Shown: positions 19,528-30,102, counted from the stretch's first letter. The stretch is DNA of 64,000 bases from Jeotgalicoccus coquinae (GCF_014207425.1 NZ_JACHFF010000003.1:1-64000), one strand, 5' to 3'. Notes: generated by a model from the sequence alone, not told the origin. Program-made: numbers and translations.

Positions 19528-19902
19528 ATGCAGCCAATTAATTCTGACAAAGCACCAGCAGCAGTAGGACCATACAGCCATGGAGTAAGAACGGGAAATT
19601 TATTTTATTCTTCCGGGCAGGTGCCGTTAACACTTGAAGGTAAAATTGTTTCAGATGATGTTGCAGAGCAGGCAGCACAGGTTCTCGACAACATCGGCGG
19701 TGTGCTTGAAGCGGCCGGACTGGACTACAGTAATATTGTTAAAACAACTATTTTCATTGCTGATATGAATGACTTTGCAGTGATCAACGAAGTTTACGCG
19801 AAGTATTTTACGGGTAAACTACCTGCAAGATCATGTGTAGAAGTTAGTCGTCTCCCATTAGATGCAAAAGTGGAGATTGAGGTTGTTGCATCTTTCGAAT
19901 AA
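19528..19902 (+). CDS. ridA: RidA family enamine/imine deaminase
   Basis: 124 residues. The ATG at 19519 abuts the CGGAGG ribosome site, so the ATG at 19528 is preferred. YjgF/YER057c/UK114 signatures are PYSHGVRTGNLFYSSGQVPL and the catalytic Arg in LPARSCVEVSRLPLDAKVEIEVVA. It hydrolyses reactive enamines such as 2-aminoacrylate. In Bacillus (YabJ) it is also linked to purine regulation, matching its position after purR. Confidence 0.95.
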   Translation: MQPINSDKAPAAVGPYSHGVRTGNLFYSSGQVPLTLEGKIVSDDVAEQAAQVLDNIGGVLEAAGLDYSNIVKTTIFIADMNDFAVINEVYAKYFTGKLPARSCVEVSRLPLDAKVEIEVVASFE

Positions 19903-19982
19903 CTGTTGATTTTAGTAAGGTTCTAAGCTAGATGGGTTTTACACAGAAGATCTAAAACACAAATCTATGGAGGAACAGACAC

Positions 19983-20423
19983 ATGAAAATAACAGACGTA
20001 AGACTTAGAAAAGTCAATAATCAGGATACAAGAATGAAAGCTCTGGTTTCTGTAACATTTGATGAGTCATTTGTTATTCACGATTTACGTGTAATAGACG
20101 GTAATAATGGACTGTTCGTAGCAATGCCGAGTAAACGTACTCCGGACGGAGAGTTCAGAGATATTGCCCATCCGATTAATTCCGAAATGCGTCAGCATGT
20201 ACAGGTAGAAGTTATGCGTGTTTATGAAGAAACTGCGGATGCGGAAGGAACTGCTGAACAGGCAAGTGAGCCGACTGTGGAATCTGACCCGGCTGAAGAC
20301 GAAGAAACTGCAGAAAATATTGACGAAGAAGACGCTGCAGACTCAAATGCTGCTAAAGAAGAAAGCGTAAAAAATGAAGATTCATCGGAAGTGTCGGAAG
20401 ATACTGCGGAAGAAAATAAATAA
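19983..20423 (+). CDS. spoVG: SpoVG-family regulator with a long acidic tail
   Basis: 146 residues. Residues 1-80 are a typical SpoVG core ([55 protein letters not shown]). SpoVG proteins are usually about 97-100 residues, whereas this one continues for some 65 residues after the core with 27 Asp/Glu and only 3 Lys. SpoVG binds DNA and RNA and affects capsule, virulence and cell wall genes in staphylococci. The tail is in the same frame without stop. It has its own strong terminator. Confidence 0.93.
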   Translation: MKITDVRLRKVNNQDTRMKALVSVTFDESFVIHDLRVIDGNNGLFVAMPSKRTPDGEFRDIAHPINSEMRQHVQVEVMRVYEETADAEGTAEQASEPTVESDPAEDEETAENIDEEDAADSNAAKEESVKNEDSSEVSEDTAEENK

Positions 20424-20435
20424 AGCTTCACAATT

Positions 20436-20470
20436 CAGGCCGGGCCGGTATGGTCCGGCCTGAGTTTCGT
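20436..20470 (+). terminator. Intrinsic terminator after spoVG
   Basis: GC-rich 11-bp stem CAGGCCGGGCC/GGTCCGGCCTG (one G-U) with a 5-base loop. The tail AGTTTCGTCTT is T-poor. Confidence 0.75.
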
Positions 20471-20530
20471 CTTGAAAGATAACATATACTGAAATATAAT
20501 TAATGTATCGTATTATAGTGGGGGTTAATT

Positions 20531-21886
20531 ATGCAAACGAGAGCGATTATTGTTGCTGCAGGTGTCGGCAAGAGAATGAATTCAAAGAAACCGAAAGTAT
20601 TGCACGAAGTCTGTGGAATCCCGATGATCACGAGAGTAATTAACGCTGTGAAAGCTGCGGGAATCAGCGAACTGCATGTCGTGACAGGTTCAGGACATGA
20701 CGAAGTAACAGAGATTCTGCCGGCAGATGTTAACGTTGCAGTCCAGGAAAAACAGGAAGGTACAGCACATGCTGTCAGCCAGACGTCGGAGGAATTAAGC
20801 GAAGCGGACGGCAACACACTGATTATCTTCGGTGATACACCGCTTATTTCACCGGAAACGATTAAAAATCTTGTGGCAGATCACGAGCACTCGGGACTGA
20901 AAGCAACAGTATTATCAGCATATGCAGATAATCCGAAAAATTTCGGCCGTGTTATCCGCAAGGAGAACGGTACGGTTAAAGCGATTCTGGAACAAACTGA
21001 AGTTACACATGAACAGGAAGAAATTAAAGAAGTCAGCGCAGGTGCTGCTGTCTTTAATAACCGGGAATTATTTAAAGTGCTCAAAAAGATTACAAATGAT
21101 AATCCGGAACAGGAATATTATCTTTCTGATGCTGTCGGACTGTTAAGCAGTAAAGGTTCCCGTGTCGGAGCATTTGTGACGCCGGATAATGATGAAATTA
21201 TAAACGTCGACAACCGGATTTTACTGGCGCGTGCATCAGAACTTCTGAGACAGCGCATTAATGAGCAGCATTTAGAACAAGGTGTGACAATTATCGATCC
21301 TTCGAACACATACATCGATGAAAGTGTTAGAATTGGTATGGATACTATTATTTATCCTAACACTGTTATTAAAGGCGATACGGTAATCGGTGAAAATGCG
21401 ATTATTTCGGCCAATTGTGAAATCAGCAACAGTGTAATCGGTGATAATGCAGAGATTAAACATTCCGTTGTTACCGATGCAGAAGTCGGCAGCAGCACGA
21501 CAGTCGGTCCATACGCGCAGCTGCGTCCGGGAGCGAAACTCGGAGAAGCTGTGAAGATTGGAAACTTTGTTGAAGTTAAGAAGTCGGAGTTAAAAGACGG
21601 CGCGAAAGTATCACACCTGAGCTACATCGGCGATGCAGAAATCGGTGAGAGAGCGAATATCGGGTGCGGTGCGATTACGGTTAACTACGACGGCGTCAAC
21701 AAGTTTAAAACGACAGTCGGCGCGGATGCGTTCATCGGCTGCAATACGAATCTCGTTGCCCCGGTAACGGTAGGCAGCCGTTCTATTACGGCAGCAGGTT
21801 CAACGATTACAGATGATGTTCCTGATGATAGTTTGGCGATTGCACGAAATAAGCAGACGACAAAAGAAGGCTATTACAAAAAATAA
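20531..21886 (+). CDS. glmU: Bifunctional UDP-GlcNAc pyrophosphorylase / glucosamine-1-P acetyltransferase
   Basis: 451 residues. The N-terminal uridylyltransferase has the motif [19 protein letters not shown], and the C-terminal left-handed beta helix shows hexapeptide repeats ([19 protein letters not shown] and on) with the acetyltransferase NYDGVNK and catalytic-His region. It makes UDP-GlcNAc for peptidoglycan and teichoic acids. prs follows after 16 bases. Confidence 0.97.
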   Translation: MQTRAIIVAAGVGKRMNSKKPKVLHEVCGIPMITRVINAVKAAGISELHVVTGSGHDEVTEILPADVNVAVQEKQEGTAHAVSQTSEELSEADGNTLIIFGDTPLISPETIKNLVADHEHSGLKATVLSAYADNPKNFGRVIRKENGTVKAILEQTEVTHEQEEIKEVSAGAAVFNNRELFKVLKKITNDNPEQEYYLSDAVGLLSSKGSRVGAFVTPDNDEIINVDNRILLARASELLRQRINEQHLEQGVTIIDPSNTYIDESVRIGMDTIIYPNTVIKGDTVIGENAIISANCEISNSVIGDNAEIKHSVVTDAEVGSSTTVGPYAQLRPGAKLGEAVKIGNFVEVKKSELKDGAKVSHLSYIGDAEIGERANIGCGAITVNYDGVNKFKTTVGADAFIGCNTNLVAPVTVGSRSITAAGSTITDDVPDDSLAIARNKQTTKEGYYKK

Positions 21887-21902
21887 TACTTGGAGGATCA
21901 AA

Positions 21903-22880
21903 ATGTTAGCTTCTAGTAATCAAAACAGAAATTCTAAGATGAAATTATTTACGTTGACAGGTAACGAACCCTTAGCACGTGAAATCGCGGAACATATCGG
22001 TATTCCGCTTGGTAAATGTACAGTAAACCGTTTCTCGGACGAAGAAGTTCAGGTCAATGTCGAGGAAAGTGTACGCGGCTGTGACGTATTCGTTATTCAG
22101 CCTACAAGCCAGCCGGTAAACGAAAACCTTATGGAATTACTAATCATGATTGATGCACTGAAACGTGCATCGGCTAACACGATTAATATTGTTATGCCGT
22201 ATTACGGCTATGCACGTCAGGACCGTAAGAGTCGTGCACGTGAACCAATTACAGCGAAGCTCGTTGCAAACATTATTGAAACTGCAGGTGCAAACCGTGT
22301 GATTTCACTTGATCTTCACGCACCTCAAATTCAGGGATTCTTCGATATTCCAATCGATCACCTGATGGGAGTGCCAATTTTAAGCGACTACTTCTTAGAG
22401 CATGAAGGTATTGACCTTGAAGAAGTAGTCATCGTTTCACCTGACCACGGCGGAGTAACGCGCGCACGCCGCATGGCAGACCGTTTGAAAGCTCCAATCG
22501 CAATCATCGATAAACGCCGTCCGCGTCCGAACGTATCTGAAGTAATGAATATCGTCGGTGAAATCGACGGCAGAACAGCAATTATTATCGATGATATTAT
22601 TGATACAGGCGGCACGATTAAAACTGCAGCACAGGCTCTGGTAGACAAAGGTGCCAAAGATGTTTACGCATGCTGTACGCACCCTGTACTTTCAGGACCT
22701 GCAATCGAACGTATTCAGGACTCTGTAATTAAAGAGCTTGTAGTAACAAACTCTATCCAGCTGCCGGAAGAGAAGAAAATTGACAAAATTACAGAATTAT
22801 CTGTTGGCGAACTGCTTGCACAGGCGATCGTGAGAGTTCACGAGCAGGAGTCGGTGAGTATTTTATTCGACCAAACGTGA
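21903..22880 (+). CDS. prs: Ribose-phosphate pyrophosphokinase
   Basis: 325 residues from ATG 21903 after GGAGGA; a longer frame only overlaps the end of glmU. Motifs are the flexible-loop [15 protein letters not shown], the [14 protein letters not shown] region and the PRPP loop [12 protein letters not shown]. It makes PRPP for purine, pyrimidine, His and Trp synthesis. The glmU-prs-rplY order is standard in Bacilli. Confidence 0.98.
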   Translation: MLASSNQNRNSKMKLFTLTGNEPLAREIAEHIGIPLGKCTVNRFSDEEVQVNVEESVRGCDVFVIQPTSQPVNENLMELLIMIDALKRASANTINIVMPYYGYARQDRKSRAREPITAKLVANIIETAGANRVISLDLHAPQIQGFFDIPIDHLMGVPILSDYFLEHEGIDLEEVVIVSPDHGGVTRARRMADRLKAPIAIIDKRRPRPNVSEVMNIVGEIDGRTAIIIDDIIDTGGTIKTAAQALVDKGAKDVYACCTHPVLSGPAIERIQDSVIKELVVTNSIQLPEEKKIDKITELSVGELLAQAIVRVHEQESVSILFDQT

Positions 22881-22995
22881 TAATTTAACAGTTTTTTTAC
22901 AAACTGCTGTAATTTGTGGTATTATAATGCGTGGCTATGTGTTAGGATAGGCGTTATTATAATAGACTTGTATTAGATGAAAGGTGGAAATAATT

Positions 22996-23631
22996 ATGGC
23001 TAAATTAGCCTCAAACTCAAGAGCTGGGAAATCAAAACAGTCAGAACTTAAAGAATTACGTCAAACTGGTAAAGTTCCAGCGGTCGTATATGGTTTTGAA
23101 ACAGAAAATACATCATTATCGGTAGACGAGAACGAATTCATCAGAGTAATTCGTGAAGTTGGACGTAACGGTGTTATCGACTTAGAAATCGCAGAAGGCG
23201 TTACTCAGGTAATGGTCAGCGATTACCAGTTCGACGCACTTAAAAACCAAATTACTCACATCGACTTCATTGCAATCAACATGCAGACTGAAGTTACGGT
23301 TGAAGTACAAATCGAATTAACTGGCGAAGCTCCAGGACAAAAAGAAGGCGGCATTCTTGAACAGCCACTATTCGAAGTGTCTGTAACTGCTAAACCAGCT
23401 GACATTCCGGAAACTATCGAAGTAGATATTTCTGAACTTAACATCGGAGATGCAATTCACGTTGAAGACATCCGTTCTAAAGGTAACTTTGTTATCGAAA
23501 ACGAAGATGCTGATGCATTAGTAATCGTAAGTGCGCCAACTGAAGAGCCTGAAGAAGATGAAAACGCTGAAGAACAAAGCGTTGAAGTTGAAGCAACAGC
23601 TCAGAAAAATGACGCTGCTGACAACGAGTAA
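22996..23631 (+). CDS. rplY: 50S ribosomal protein L25/general stress protein Ctc
   Basis: 211 residues from ATG 22996, since the AGGTGG ribosome site overlaps the in-frame GTG at 22984. An N-terminal L25 domain (5S rRNA binding) is followed by the TL5/CTC C-terminal domain and an acidic end. A TATAAT at 22923-22928 suggests its own promoter. Ctc is stress-induced in Bacillus and Staphylococcus; a sigma-B promoter was not clear here. Confidence 0.96.
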   Translation: MAKLASNSRAGKSKQSELKELRQTGKVPAVVYGFETENTSLSVDENEFIRVIREVGRNGVIDLEIAEGVTQVMVSDYQFDALKNQITHIDFIAINMQTEVTVEVQIELTGEAPGQKEGGILEQPLFEVSVTAKPADIPETIEVDISELNIGDAIHVEDIRSKGNFVIENEDADALVIVSAPTEEPEEDENAEEQSVEVEATAQKNDAADNE

Positions 23632-23651
23632 TATTAATTTAAAATAACAAC

Positions 23652-23678
23652 GGCGGTGGACTTTCCATCGCCTTTTTT
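23652..23678 (+). terminator. Intrinsic terminator after rplY
   Basis: 8-bp stem GGCGGTGG/CCATCGCC (one G-U), loop ACTTT, six T. Confidence 0.9.
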
Positions 23679-23700
23679 AACGTTTATATGAGGTGATGGA

Positions 23701-24273
23701 ATGAAATGTTTTATCGGTCTTGGAAACCCGGGCCCTAAATACGATAAGACTCGTCATAATATCGGATTTATGGCGATAGACAGATTGAGCAGCGATACTC
23801 ACATTGAGCTGGATAAGACGAAATTCAAATGTAATTTCGGTACAGGCTTATTAAACGGGGAAAAAGTGATGCTCGTTAAGCCCCAGACTTTTATGAACTT
23901 ATCAGGTGAAGGTGTACGCCCGCTCGTTGATTATTACAATATTGAACTGGAAGATATCGTCGTTATTTATGATGACCTGGATTTACCGCTTGGACGAATC
24001 CGTCTGCGCCAAAAAGGCAGCGGCGGGGGACATAATGGTATTAAATCGCTGACGCAGCATTTCGGCAGTGAAAAATATAATCGTATCCGTCTCGGTATTG
24101 AACGTCCGCCGCAGGGTATGCCGGTAACAAATTACGTACTTGGCAAATTTCCCAAAGCAGACTCGCAGACAGTCGATAAAGTACTCGACGTGTCGAGCGA
24201 AGCATGCCGGAGTTTCGTCTCGGCACCGTTTTTAGACGTGATGAACGAATACAATGGTGATGTCAATGCATAA
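23701..24273 (+). CDS. pth: Peptidyl-tRNA hydrolase
   Basis: 190 residues. Motifs are FIGLGNPGPKYDKTRHNIGFMAID (catalytic His), KPQTFMNLSGEGV, and IYDDLDLPLGRIRLRQKGSGGGHNGIKS. It recycles tRNA from stalled peptidyl-tRNA. The stop overlaps the likely mfd start. Confidence 0.97.
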   Translation: MKCFIGLGNPGPKYDKTRHNIGFMAIDRLSSDTHIELDKTKFKCNFGTGLLNGEKVMLVKPQTFMNLSGEGVRPLVDYYNIELEDIVVIYDDLDLPLGRIRLRQKGSGGGHNGIKSLTQHFGSEKYNRIRLGIERPPQGMPVTNYVLGKFPKADSQTVDKVLDVSSEACRSFVSAPFLDVMNEYNGDVNA

Positions 24274-27200
24274 TAAAATAAGCGACAGAATATTAAACGA
24301 TGAACGTGTCAAAAGTATTTTAAATTACGACAGCGATAAAAACCTGCTCGTGACAGGTGTGAACGACGACTTTAAACCGGTGCTGCTGAAAGAAATTACA
24401 GAGAACTCGGCAGAACCGCAAGTTGTCTTCGTTGAAAACAACCACCATATGGAGAAACTGGCAAACAGTATGATGGACGTCATGGATAATGTATATACAT
24501 TCCCGGTCGGCGATATTATGATTGAAAGTTTATCAAAGCAAAGCCCTGATTTTATGAAAGCAAGGATGACTGCATTATATGCACTTGCTCATGAGAAACC
24601 AGGGCTCTTTATCGTGCCTGTACACGGCCTTTTAAAACCGCTGATGCCGAAAGAAAAACTTCTGTCATACGAAAGAACGCTGCAGCTTGGCGGCACAATC
24701 AACTATGACGAGCTGATCGGGTTCCTTGTCAGCCTGGGTTATAAACGTATGAACCAGGCACAGAACTTCGGTGAATTTGCGGTGCGCGGCGATATTTTTG
24801 ATATTTATATGCACGATGTATTCCTCCGTCTGGAGTTATTTGACGATGAAATCGATTCGCTCCGGCTGATTGATCCCGAGACACAGCGGTCACTTCAGAA
24901 CATCGACAGTATTACGCTTGAACCTTATGCGGAGTATATCGTCGAGGCAGGCGAGCGCGAAGAACTGCTCGATAAAATCGATGAATTGTACGAACAGACT
25001 TCAGCGGGGCTTGAAGGTGTAACGAAAGAAGCACTCGAAGAATACTATGGTGTCGTTACGCATCCGGACCAGCTGGTAAATCATCTGGTTCAGTTTGCAC
25101 ATCTCTTGGAAGACCACGATAAATCACTGCTGGATTATTTAACGTCGAATCACAGAGTGTTTATCGATGATGCCAGTGCGATTAAGTCAGCCTACGATGC
25201 TGAGTTATCAGCGGTTCATAATTATTTTGAATCGGTGCTTGAAGCGGGGCAGATGTTTAACGGTGCGGCCAACTATCTGGAAGACCAGTACGAACGACTC
25301 CTGAATATTGAAGGTGCGACATACTTCAACTTATTTATGAAGAGTATGCCTGTTTCAATCGGTGAAATGGTTAAAATCTCAGTGAAACCGACAGAGATCT
25401 ATTACGGGCAGTACGATATTCTCGCCTCGAATTTGAACGGCATGCTGGAAAATGATTATCTCATTAATATTATTCTTCGCGATGAAGATGAGCTGAACAA
25501 GACGAAACAGCTGCTCGAAGACTTAAAAATCCCGAGCTTTATAAACGAAATACCTGAAAACTCAGGCATCGTGCTGACAATCGGCAGCATGGCGACAGGA
25601 TTTATTCTGCCGTATATGAGTGCTGCGATTTTAACATCGAAAGAACTATATAATAAAGTTCAGAAACGAAAAAAACGCAAACAGAAAATTTCAAACGCTG
25701 AAAAGATAAAGTCATATCAGGAACTTAACGTCGGAGATTACATCGTCCACGTGCATCACGGTGTAGGCCGGTATCTCGGCATTGAAACGCTGCAGGTCGG
25801 CGGTATTCACAGCGACTATATGAAGCTGCAGTACAAAGGTACCGATCAGCTTTATATTCCGGTTGATCAGATGGATCTCGTCCAGAAATATGTCGCGAGT
25901 GATGACGGATCGCCGAAAATGCATAAACTCGGCGGTGTCGAATGGAAGAAAACAAAAGCCAAAGTCGAGGCGAATGTTAACGATATTGCTGAAGAATTAA
26001 TCAGACTCTATCAGGAACGTGCACAGGCTGAAGGATTCCAGTTCAGTCCGGATACGGAAATGCAGGAAGCATTTGAAGCGCGCTTCCCATATGAACCGAC
26101 ACCAGATCAGCTCGCAAGTATAAACGAGATTAAGAAAGACATGGAAGAAGCGAAGCCGATGGACAGACTGCTGTGCGGTGACGTGGGTTACGGTAAGACC
26201 GAAGTGGCGATCCGTGCAGCCTTTAAAGCAGTGCAGGATGGTAAACAGGTGGCATTTTTAGTGCCGACAACGATTCTTGCAGCACAGCATTTTGAAAGTC
26301 TGATTGAACGGATTGAAGATTATCCGGTTAATGTTGCTATGATGTCGCGTTTCAGAACTGCGAAAGAAAACCGCGAAACAGCGGCAGGTTTAAAAGAAGG
26401 ACGTATTGATATCGTCGTCGGGACACATAAAATACTTGGCAAATCGATTGAGTATAAAGATCTCGGACTGCTGATCGTCGATGAAGAGCAGCGTTTCGGG
26501 GTAAAACATAAAGAAGCGATTAAGCAGATTAAAAATAACGTCGATGTTTTAACGCTGACTGCAACTCCGATTCCAAGAACGCTCCATATGAGTCTTACGG
26601 GTGTGCGGGATTTATCGGTTATAGAAACACCGCCTGAAAACAGATTCCCGGTGCAGACATACGTGCTCGAGTTCAACGGCAACTTTGTTAAAGAAGCAAT
26701 TGAACGGGAACTGTCACGTAACGGGCAGGTATTTTACCTGCACAACAGAGTTGATACGATTTACAACAAACAGGCGCACGTTGAGATGCTTGTGCCCGAT
26801 GCATCTGTCGGCGTTATGCATGCGAAGATGACCGAGAAGCAGATTGAGGAAACGATGCTCGATTTTGTGAATGGTGAATTCGATGTTCTCGTGACGACGA
26901 CGATTATCGAAACCGGTGTGGATGTGCCGAATGCGAATACACTTATTATTGAAGATGCTGACCGATTCGGTTTAAGTCAGCTGTATCAGCTCCGCGGACG
27001 TGTCGGACGAAGCAACAGAATCAGTTATGCGTATTTATTCCACCAGCCGAACAAAGTGCTGACGGAAGTGGCGGAAAAGCGTCTTGAAGCCATTAAAGAA
27101 TATACGGAACTCGGCAGCGGATTTAAAATCGCAATGCGCGACCTGAACATTCGCGGCGCCGGTAATCTGCTTGGTAAAAATCAGTCCGGATTTATCGATT

Positions 27201-27736
27201 CAGTCGGATATGAGATGTACAGCGATATGCTGGAAAGTGCTGTTCAGGAAAAACAGGGTATTGAAAAAGAAAAAGAACCGGTCAGCATTCCGATTAATAT
27301 TGAAGCAGATGCCTATATTCCGGCGACATATATTACACATGAACAGTCAAAAATCGATATTTACAAACGTTTAAGAAAAGCGAACTCGCTTGAAGATATT
27401 CAGGATATTGAAGATGAACTGATCGACCGTTTCGGTGAGTATCCTGAAGAAGTCGTAAATTTAATCGAACTCGTAAAAGTAAAAGTGTATGCACTCATGT
27501 ACGGGATCTACAAAGTGTCGGAAGATGCGAGACATTATTACCTGAATGTTTCGAAAGCGGCAACAGAAGAAATCAGCGGCGAGAAACTGTTCCAGGACAC
27601 GCAGGACTACAGCAGAATATTAAAAATATCAGTTAAAGACGGAGAAATCCGCTTAACAATCCGCTCTAAAAATATTAAAGAACTTGTCAGCATTATGAGT
27701 GCAATACAGGACAGCAGAATGGAGGCAGTCAGATGA
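24266..27736 (+). CDS. mfd: Transcription-repair coupling factor
   Basis: About 1156 residues. In-frame ATG codons at 24254, 24260 and 24266 are possible; 24266 is chosen for its GGTGATG upstream. The domains run in order: UvrB-like damage module, RNA polymerase-interacting CarD-like domain (VGDYIVHVHHGVGRYLGIETL, ~490-560), RecG-like translocase with Walker A GDVGYGKTE and DEEQ box, helicase C domain (GVGRSNR), and C-terminal TRCF domain. It removes stalled RNA polymerase and recruits UvrA. Confidence 0.97.
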   Translation: MHNKISDRILNDERVKSILNYDSDKNLLVTGVNDDFKPVLLKEITENSAEPQVVFVENNHHMEKLANSMMDVMDNVYTFPVGDIMIESLSKQSPDFMKARMTALYALAHEKPGLFIVPVHGLLKPLMPKEKLLSYERTLQLGGTINYDELIGFLVSLGYKRMNQAQNFGEFAVRGDIFDIYMHDVFLRLELFDDEIDSLRLIDPETQRSLQNIDSITLEPYAEYIVEAGEREELLDKIDELYEQTSAGLEGVTKEALEEYYGVVTHPDQLVNHLVQFAHLLEDHDKSLLDYLTSNHRVFIDDASAIKSAYDAELSAVHNYFESVLEAGQMFNGAANYLEDQYERLLNIEGATYFNLFMKSMPVSIGEMVKISVKPTEIYYGQYDILASNLNGMLENDYLINIILRDEDELNKTKQLLEDLKIPSFINEIPENSGIVLTIGSMATGFILPYMSAAILTSKELYNKVQKRKKRKQKISNAEKIKSYQELNVGDYIVHVHHGVGRYLGIETLQVGGIHSDYMKLQYKGTDQLYIPVDQMDLVQKYVASDDGSPKMHKLGGVEWKKTKAKVEANVNDIAEELIRLYQERAQAEGFQFSPDTEMQEAFEARFPYEPTPDQLASINEIKKDMEEAKPMDRLLCGDVGYGKTEVAIRAAFKAVQDGKQVAFLVPTTILAAQHFESLIERIEDYPVNVAMMSRFRTAKENRETAAGLKEGRIDIVVGTHKILGKSIEYKDLGLLIVDEEQRFGVKHKEAIKQIKNNVDVLTLTATPIPRTLHMSLTGVRDLSVIETPPENRFPVQTYVLEFNGNFVKEAIERELSRNGQVFYLHNRVDTIYNKQAHVEMLVPDASVGVMHAKMTEKQIEETMLDFVNGEFDVLVTTTIIETGVDVPNANTLIIEDADRFGLSQLYQLRGRVGRSNRISYAYLFHQPNKVLTEVAEKRLEAIKEYTELGSGFKIAMRDLNIRGAGNLLGKNQSGFIDSVGYEMYSDMLESAVQEKQGIEKEKEPVSIPINIEADAYIPATYITHEQSKIDIYKRLRKANSLEDIQDIEDELIDRFGEYPEEVVNLIELVKVKVYALMYGIYKVSEDARHYYLNVSKAATEEISGEKLFQDTQDYSRILKISVKDGEIRLTIRSKNIKELVSIMSAIQDSRMEAVR

Positions 27737-28914
27737 ATACAATAAGAATTATCGGGCTCGGCACATCGGATATCGATAAAATGCCGCTCGGCGTATATAA
27801 AGAACTAAAAGCAGCGAAGCAGTTATTCGTCCGCACGATAGATCATCCCGCAGCAGTGATGCTAAAAGATGAAGGGGCGGAAATTACGAGCTTCGATTCG
27901 TATTATGAACAAAACGATACGTTTGAAGGCACTTACGAACACATTACGGACACGCTCTTAAAAGCAGCGGAAACGGCAGATGTACTGTACGCAGTGCCGG
28001 GTCACCCGATGGTCTATGAGACGACGACGGAACGGCTTCTTGAAGCGGCGGCAGCCGGTAAGGTTAATGTGGAAATTGCCGGCGGCCAGAGTTTTATCGA
28101 TGATGTGATTACTGCACTTAAAATACCGGTGAATGAAAACTTCCAGCTGCTTGACGGTACAGATCTTAACATCGGGGACCTCGATTACAATAAACACACG
28201 CTGATTACGCAGGTGTATGATCAGCTGTCTGTCAGCGAAGTGAAAGTCACGCTGCTCGAGTATTACAACTATGACGCGCCGGTTTATTTAGTCGATAAAG
28301 CAGGCAGTGCCGATGAAAATATTATCGAAAGCACGATTTCTGAAATCGACTTCCACGTGCCGGACTCCAACCTGCTGTGTATGTTTGTGCCGAAAGCTGC
28401 AGGGGAACAATATGATAACCGTTCAATCGGACATATGGTTAATGTATTCGATACACTCGTAAGTGAAGAAAACGGCTGCCCGTGGGACAGTGTGCAGACG
28501 CATGCATCGCTGGAACGCTATCTGCTTGAAGAATCATATGAAGTCATTGAAGCGATAGAAAAACAGGATGATAACGGACTGATTGAAGAGCTTGGCGATA
28601 TACTGCTGCAGGTTGCACTGCATTCAGCAATCGGCAAAAAAGACGGCTACTTCGACTTTTACGATGTCCTCAGCTCGCTGAATAAAAAAGTGGTGCACCG
28701 CCACCCGCATGTATTCGGTGATGCGACTGTCGAAAACATGGATGACCTGAACGAAGTATGGGCGAAAGCGAAAGCGGCGGAAGGCAAAAAGCCGAAAGTG
28801 AAACACGAAAAAGAATATGCAGCAACGGTATTGGACTGGATGAAGGAAACGATTCATCATAACAAACCGCTGAATGAAATTATTGCAGAGGATGATGGTC
28901 ATGAGACTCGATAA
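27733..28914 (+). CDS. Tetrapyrrole-methylase/MazG fusion protein (YabN)
   Basis: 393 residues with two domains. Residues ~1-215 are a TP-methylase fold (IIGLGTSDIDKMPLGVY, AVPGHPMVYE), and ~230-393 are a MazG nucleotide pyrophosphohydrolase with the EExxE-type metal motif (LEESYEVIEAIE, ELGDILLQVALH). MazG hydrolyses aberrant NTPs. Start overlaps the mfd stop and its end overlaps rqcP. In Bacillus spoVT and yabM stand between mfd and yabN; both are missing here. Confidence 0.93.
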   Translation: MNTIRIIGLGTSDIDKMPLGVYKELKAAKQLFVRTIDHPAAVMLKDEGAEITSFDSYYEQNDTFEGTYEHITDTLLKAAETADVLYAVPGHPMVYETTTERLLEAAAAGKVNVEIAGGQSFIDDVITALKIPVNENFQLLDGTDLNIGDLDYNKHTLITQVYDQLSVSEVKVTLLEYYNYDAPVYLVDKAGSADENIIESTISEIDFHVPDSNLLCMFVPKAAGEQYDNRSIGHMVNVFDTLVSEENGCPWDSVQTHASLERYLLEESYEVIEAIEKQDDNGLIEELGDILLQVALHSAIGKKDGYFDFYDVLSSLNKKVVHRHPHVFGDATVENMDDLNEVWAKAKAAEGKKPKVKHEKEYAATVLDWMKETIHHNKPLNEIIAEDDGHETR

Positions 28915-29173
28915 ATTTTTAAAAGTATCAAGAATCATTAAGCGCCGCACGCTTGCGAAAGAAATCAGCAGCGAAGGGCGCATCGAAGTAAACGGGCGCG
29001 CAGCTAAAGCGAGCACCGGGCTTGCTGTCGGAGATACGCTTGTAATCCGTTTCGGACGCAGTATCGTGACGTACGAAATACTGGAACTGAACGAGAAAGC
29101 GAAAAAAGAAGAAGCAGAACGCATGTATAAAGTTCTAAATGAAGAGAAAATTGAAAAAGAATCAGATTTTTAA
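28901..29173 (+). CDS. rqcP: S4-domain protein RqcP (YabO)
   Basis: 90 residues from ATG 28901, overlapping yabN by 14 bases; the reading frame is open upstream, but only MRLDKFLKVSRIIKRRTLAKE gives the S4 start. S4 RNA-binding proteins of this type (RqcP/HSP15-like) help RqcH add alanine tails during rescue of stalled 50S subunits. It lies beside divIC as in Bacillus. Confidence 0.94.
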   Translation: MRLDKFLKVSRIIKRRTLAKEISSEGRIEVNGRAAKASTGLAVGDTLVIRFGRSIVTYEILELNEKAKKEEAERMYKVLNEEKIEKESDF

Positions 29174-29250
29174 TAGATTGTCGCCTGTTTTTCCTGTATC
29201 TTGTATATAATAGATAGTGAATATGAGATTACAAGATTGGATGTGACAAT

Positions 29251-29640
29251 GTGAGCAACAAGGTAGTAAGGCTGCTGAATAACTATACGAAAAAAAGAGA
29301 TAGCGAAAAGAAGCAGTTAGCGAGTGAATCACGTGTGTCCCGCCGCCGTACGATGTTTTTTGGCAGTATCCTTCTCGGGATTGCCATCATACTCATGCTC
29401 GTGGCATTCAATCAAAAACAGGCAAATGAAGAACTGCACGGCGAAGTACTTGCAACGACTGAAGTACTGGAGAAGAAAAACAAGCAGCATTCGGATCTGG
29501 AACAGCAGATCAGACAGCTTAACGATGATAATTATATTCTGCGTATTGCACGCAGCGAATTCTTTTTATCAGAAGAAGGAGAATTGATTTTTAACCTTCC
29601 GGATAAAGAGGATAAAGAACAGAAGCAGGCGGAGGAATAA
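29251..29640 (+). CDS. divIC: Septum formation initiator, DivIC
   Basis: 129 residues, GTG start. A basic cytoplasmic N-terminus is followed by one transmembrane helix (about 31-51, FFGSILLGIAIILMLVAFN) and an extracellular coiled coil (KKNKQHSDLEQQIRQLNDDN). It belongs with FtsL/DivIB in the divisome. A terminator starts at its stop codon. Confidence 0.94.
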   Translation: MSNKVVRLLNNYTKKRDSEKKQLASESRVSRRRTMFFGSILLGIAIILMLVAFNQKQANEELHGEVLATTEVLEKKNKQHSDLEQQIRQLNDDNYILRIARSEFFLSEEGELIFNLPDKEDKEQKQAEE

Positions 29641-29669
29641 TCATTGCTTATGTAATGATTATTCTTTTA
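29635..29669 (+). terminator. Intrinsic terminator after divIC
   Basis: Perfect 11-bp stem GAATAATCATT/AATGATTATTC, loop of 8, then TTTTATTT. The 5' arm overlaps the divIC stop codon. Confidence 0.88.
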
Positions 29670-29721
29670 TTTAGTGTTAATATAGAAATGTATAATGATT
29701 TTGGGAGGATATTAAATAAAC

Positions 29722-30102
29722 ATGTCAGTTGAAGCGGGCAGTAAAGTTATCGGCAAGGTTACAGGTATCAAACCATTTGGTGCATTTGTTCAATTGCCAG
29801 GCGGCAAAACAGGGTTAGTTCACATCAGTGAAGTGGCTGATAAGTACGTAGAGGATATCAACGAACATTTAAAAGTCGGTGACGAAATCGAGGTTAAAGT
29901 GCTAACGATAGGCGACGACAACAAGATAAGTTTATCTATTAAAAAAGCACAGGATAAACCAAAACCGAAACCGCGTGCTAAAACACCGTCTCCGGAAGAC
30001 TTTGAGAAGAAATTATCAGGTTTCCTTAAAGACAGTGAAGAGAGAATGTCTACAATTAAAAGACAGGCAGAATCGCGCCGCGGCGGAAGAGGCCGTAAAT
30101 AA
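29722..30102 (+). CDS. S1-domain RNA-binding protein (YabR-like)
   Basis: 126 residues. Residues ~5-75 form one S1 domain (VIGKVTGIKPFGAFVQLPGGKTGLVHISEVA), followed by a basic, Pro/Arg-rich tail ending in RRGGRGRK. This is the general stress/YabR type found between divIC and tilS. Its RNA targets are not known from sequence. Confidence 0.93.
   Translation: MSVEAGSKVIGKVTGIKPFGAFVQLPGGKTGLVHISEVADKYVEDINEHLKVGDEIEVKVLTIGDDNKISLSIKKAQDKPKPKPRAKTPSPEDFEKKLSGFLKDSEERMSTIKRQAESRRGGRGRK

Noticed and set aside
22890-22928. Sigma-B promoter for rplY/ctc
   Set aside because: A GTTT-rich stretch and a GGTAT are present but the spacing does not fit the sigma-B consensus; only a TATAAT is supported.
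28624-29124. 166-codon minus-strand frame opposite yabN/rqcP
   Set aside because: Shadow of two confident genes on the other strand.
29178-29211. Sigma-A promoter for divIC (TTGTCG and TATAAT)
   Set aside because: The spacer is 22 bases, too long for a normal promoter.
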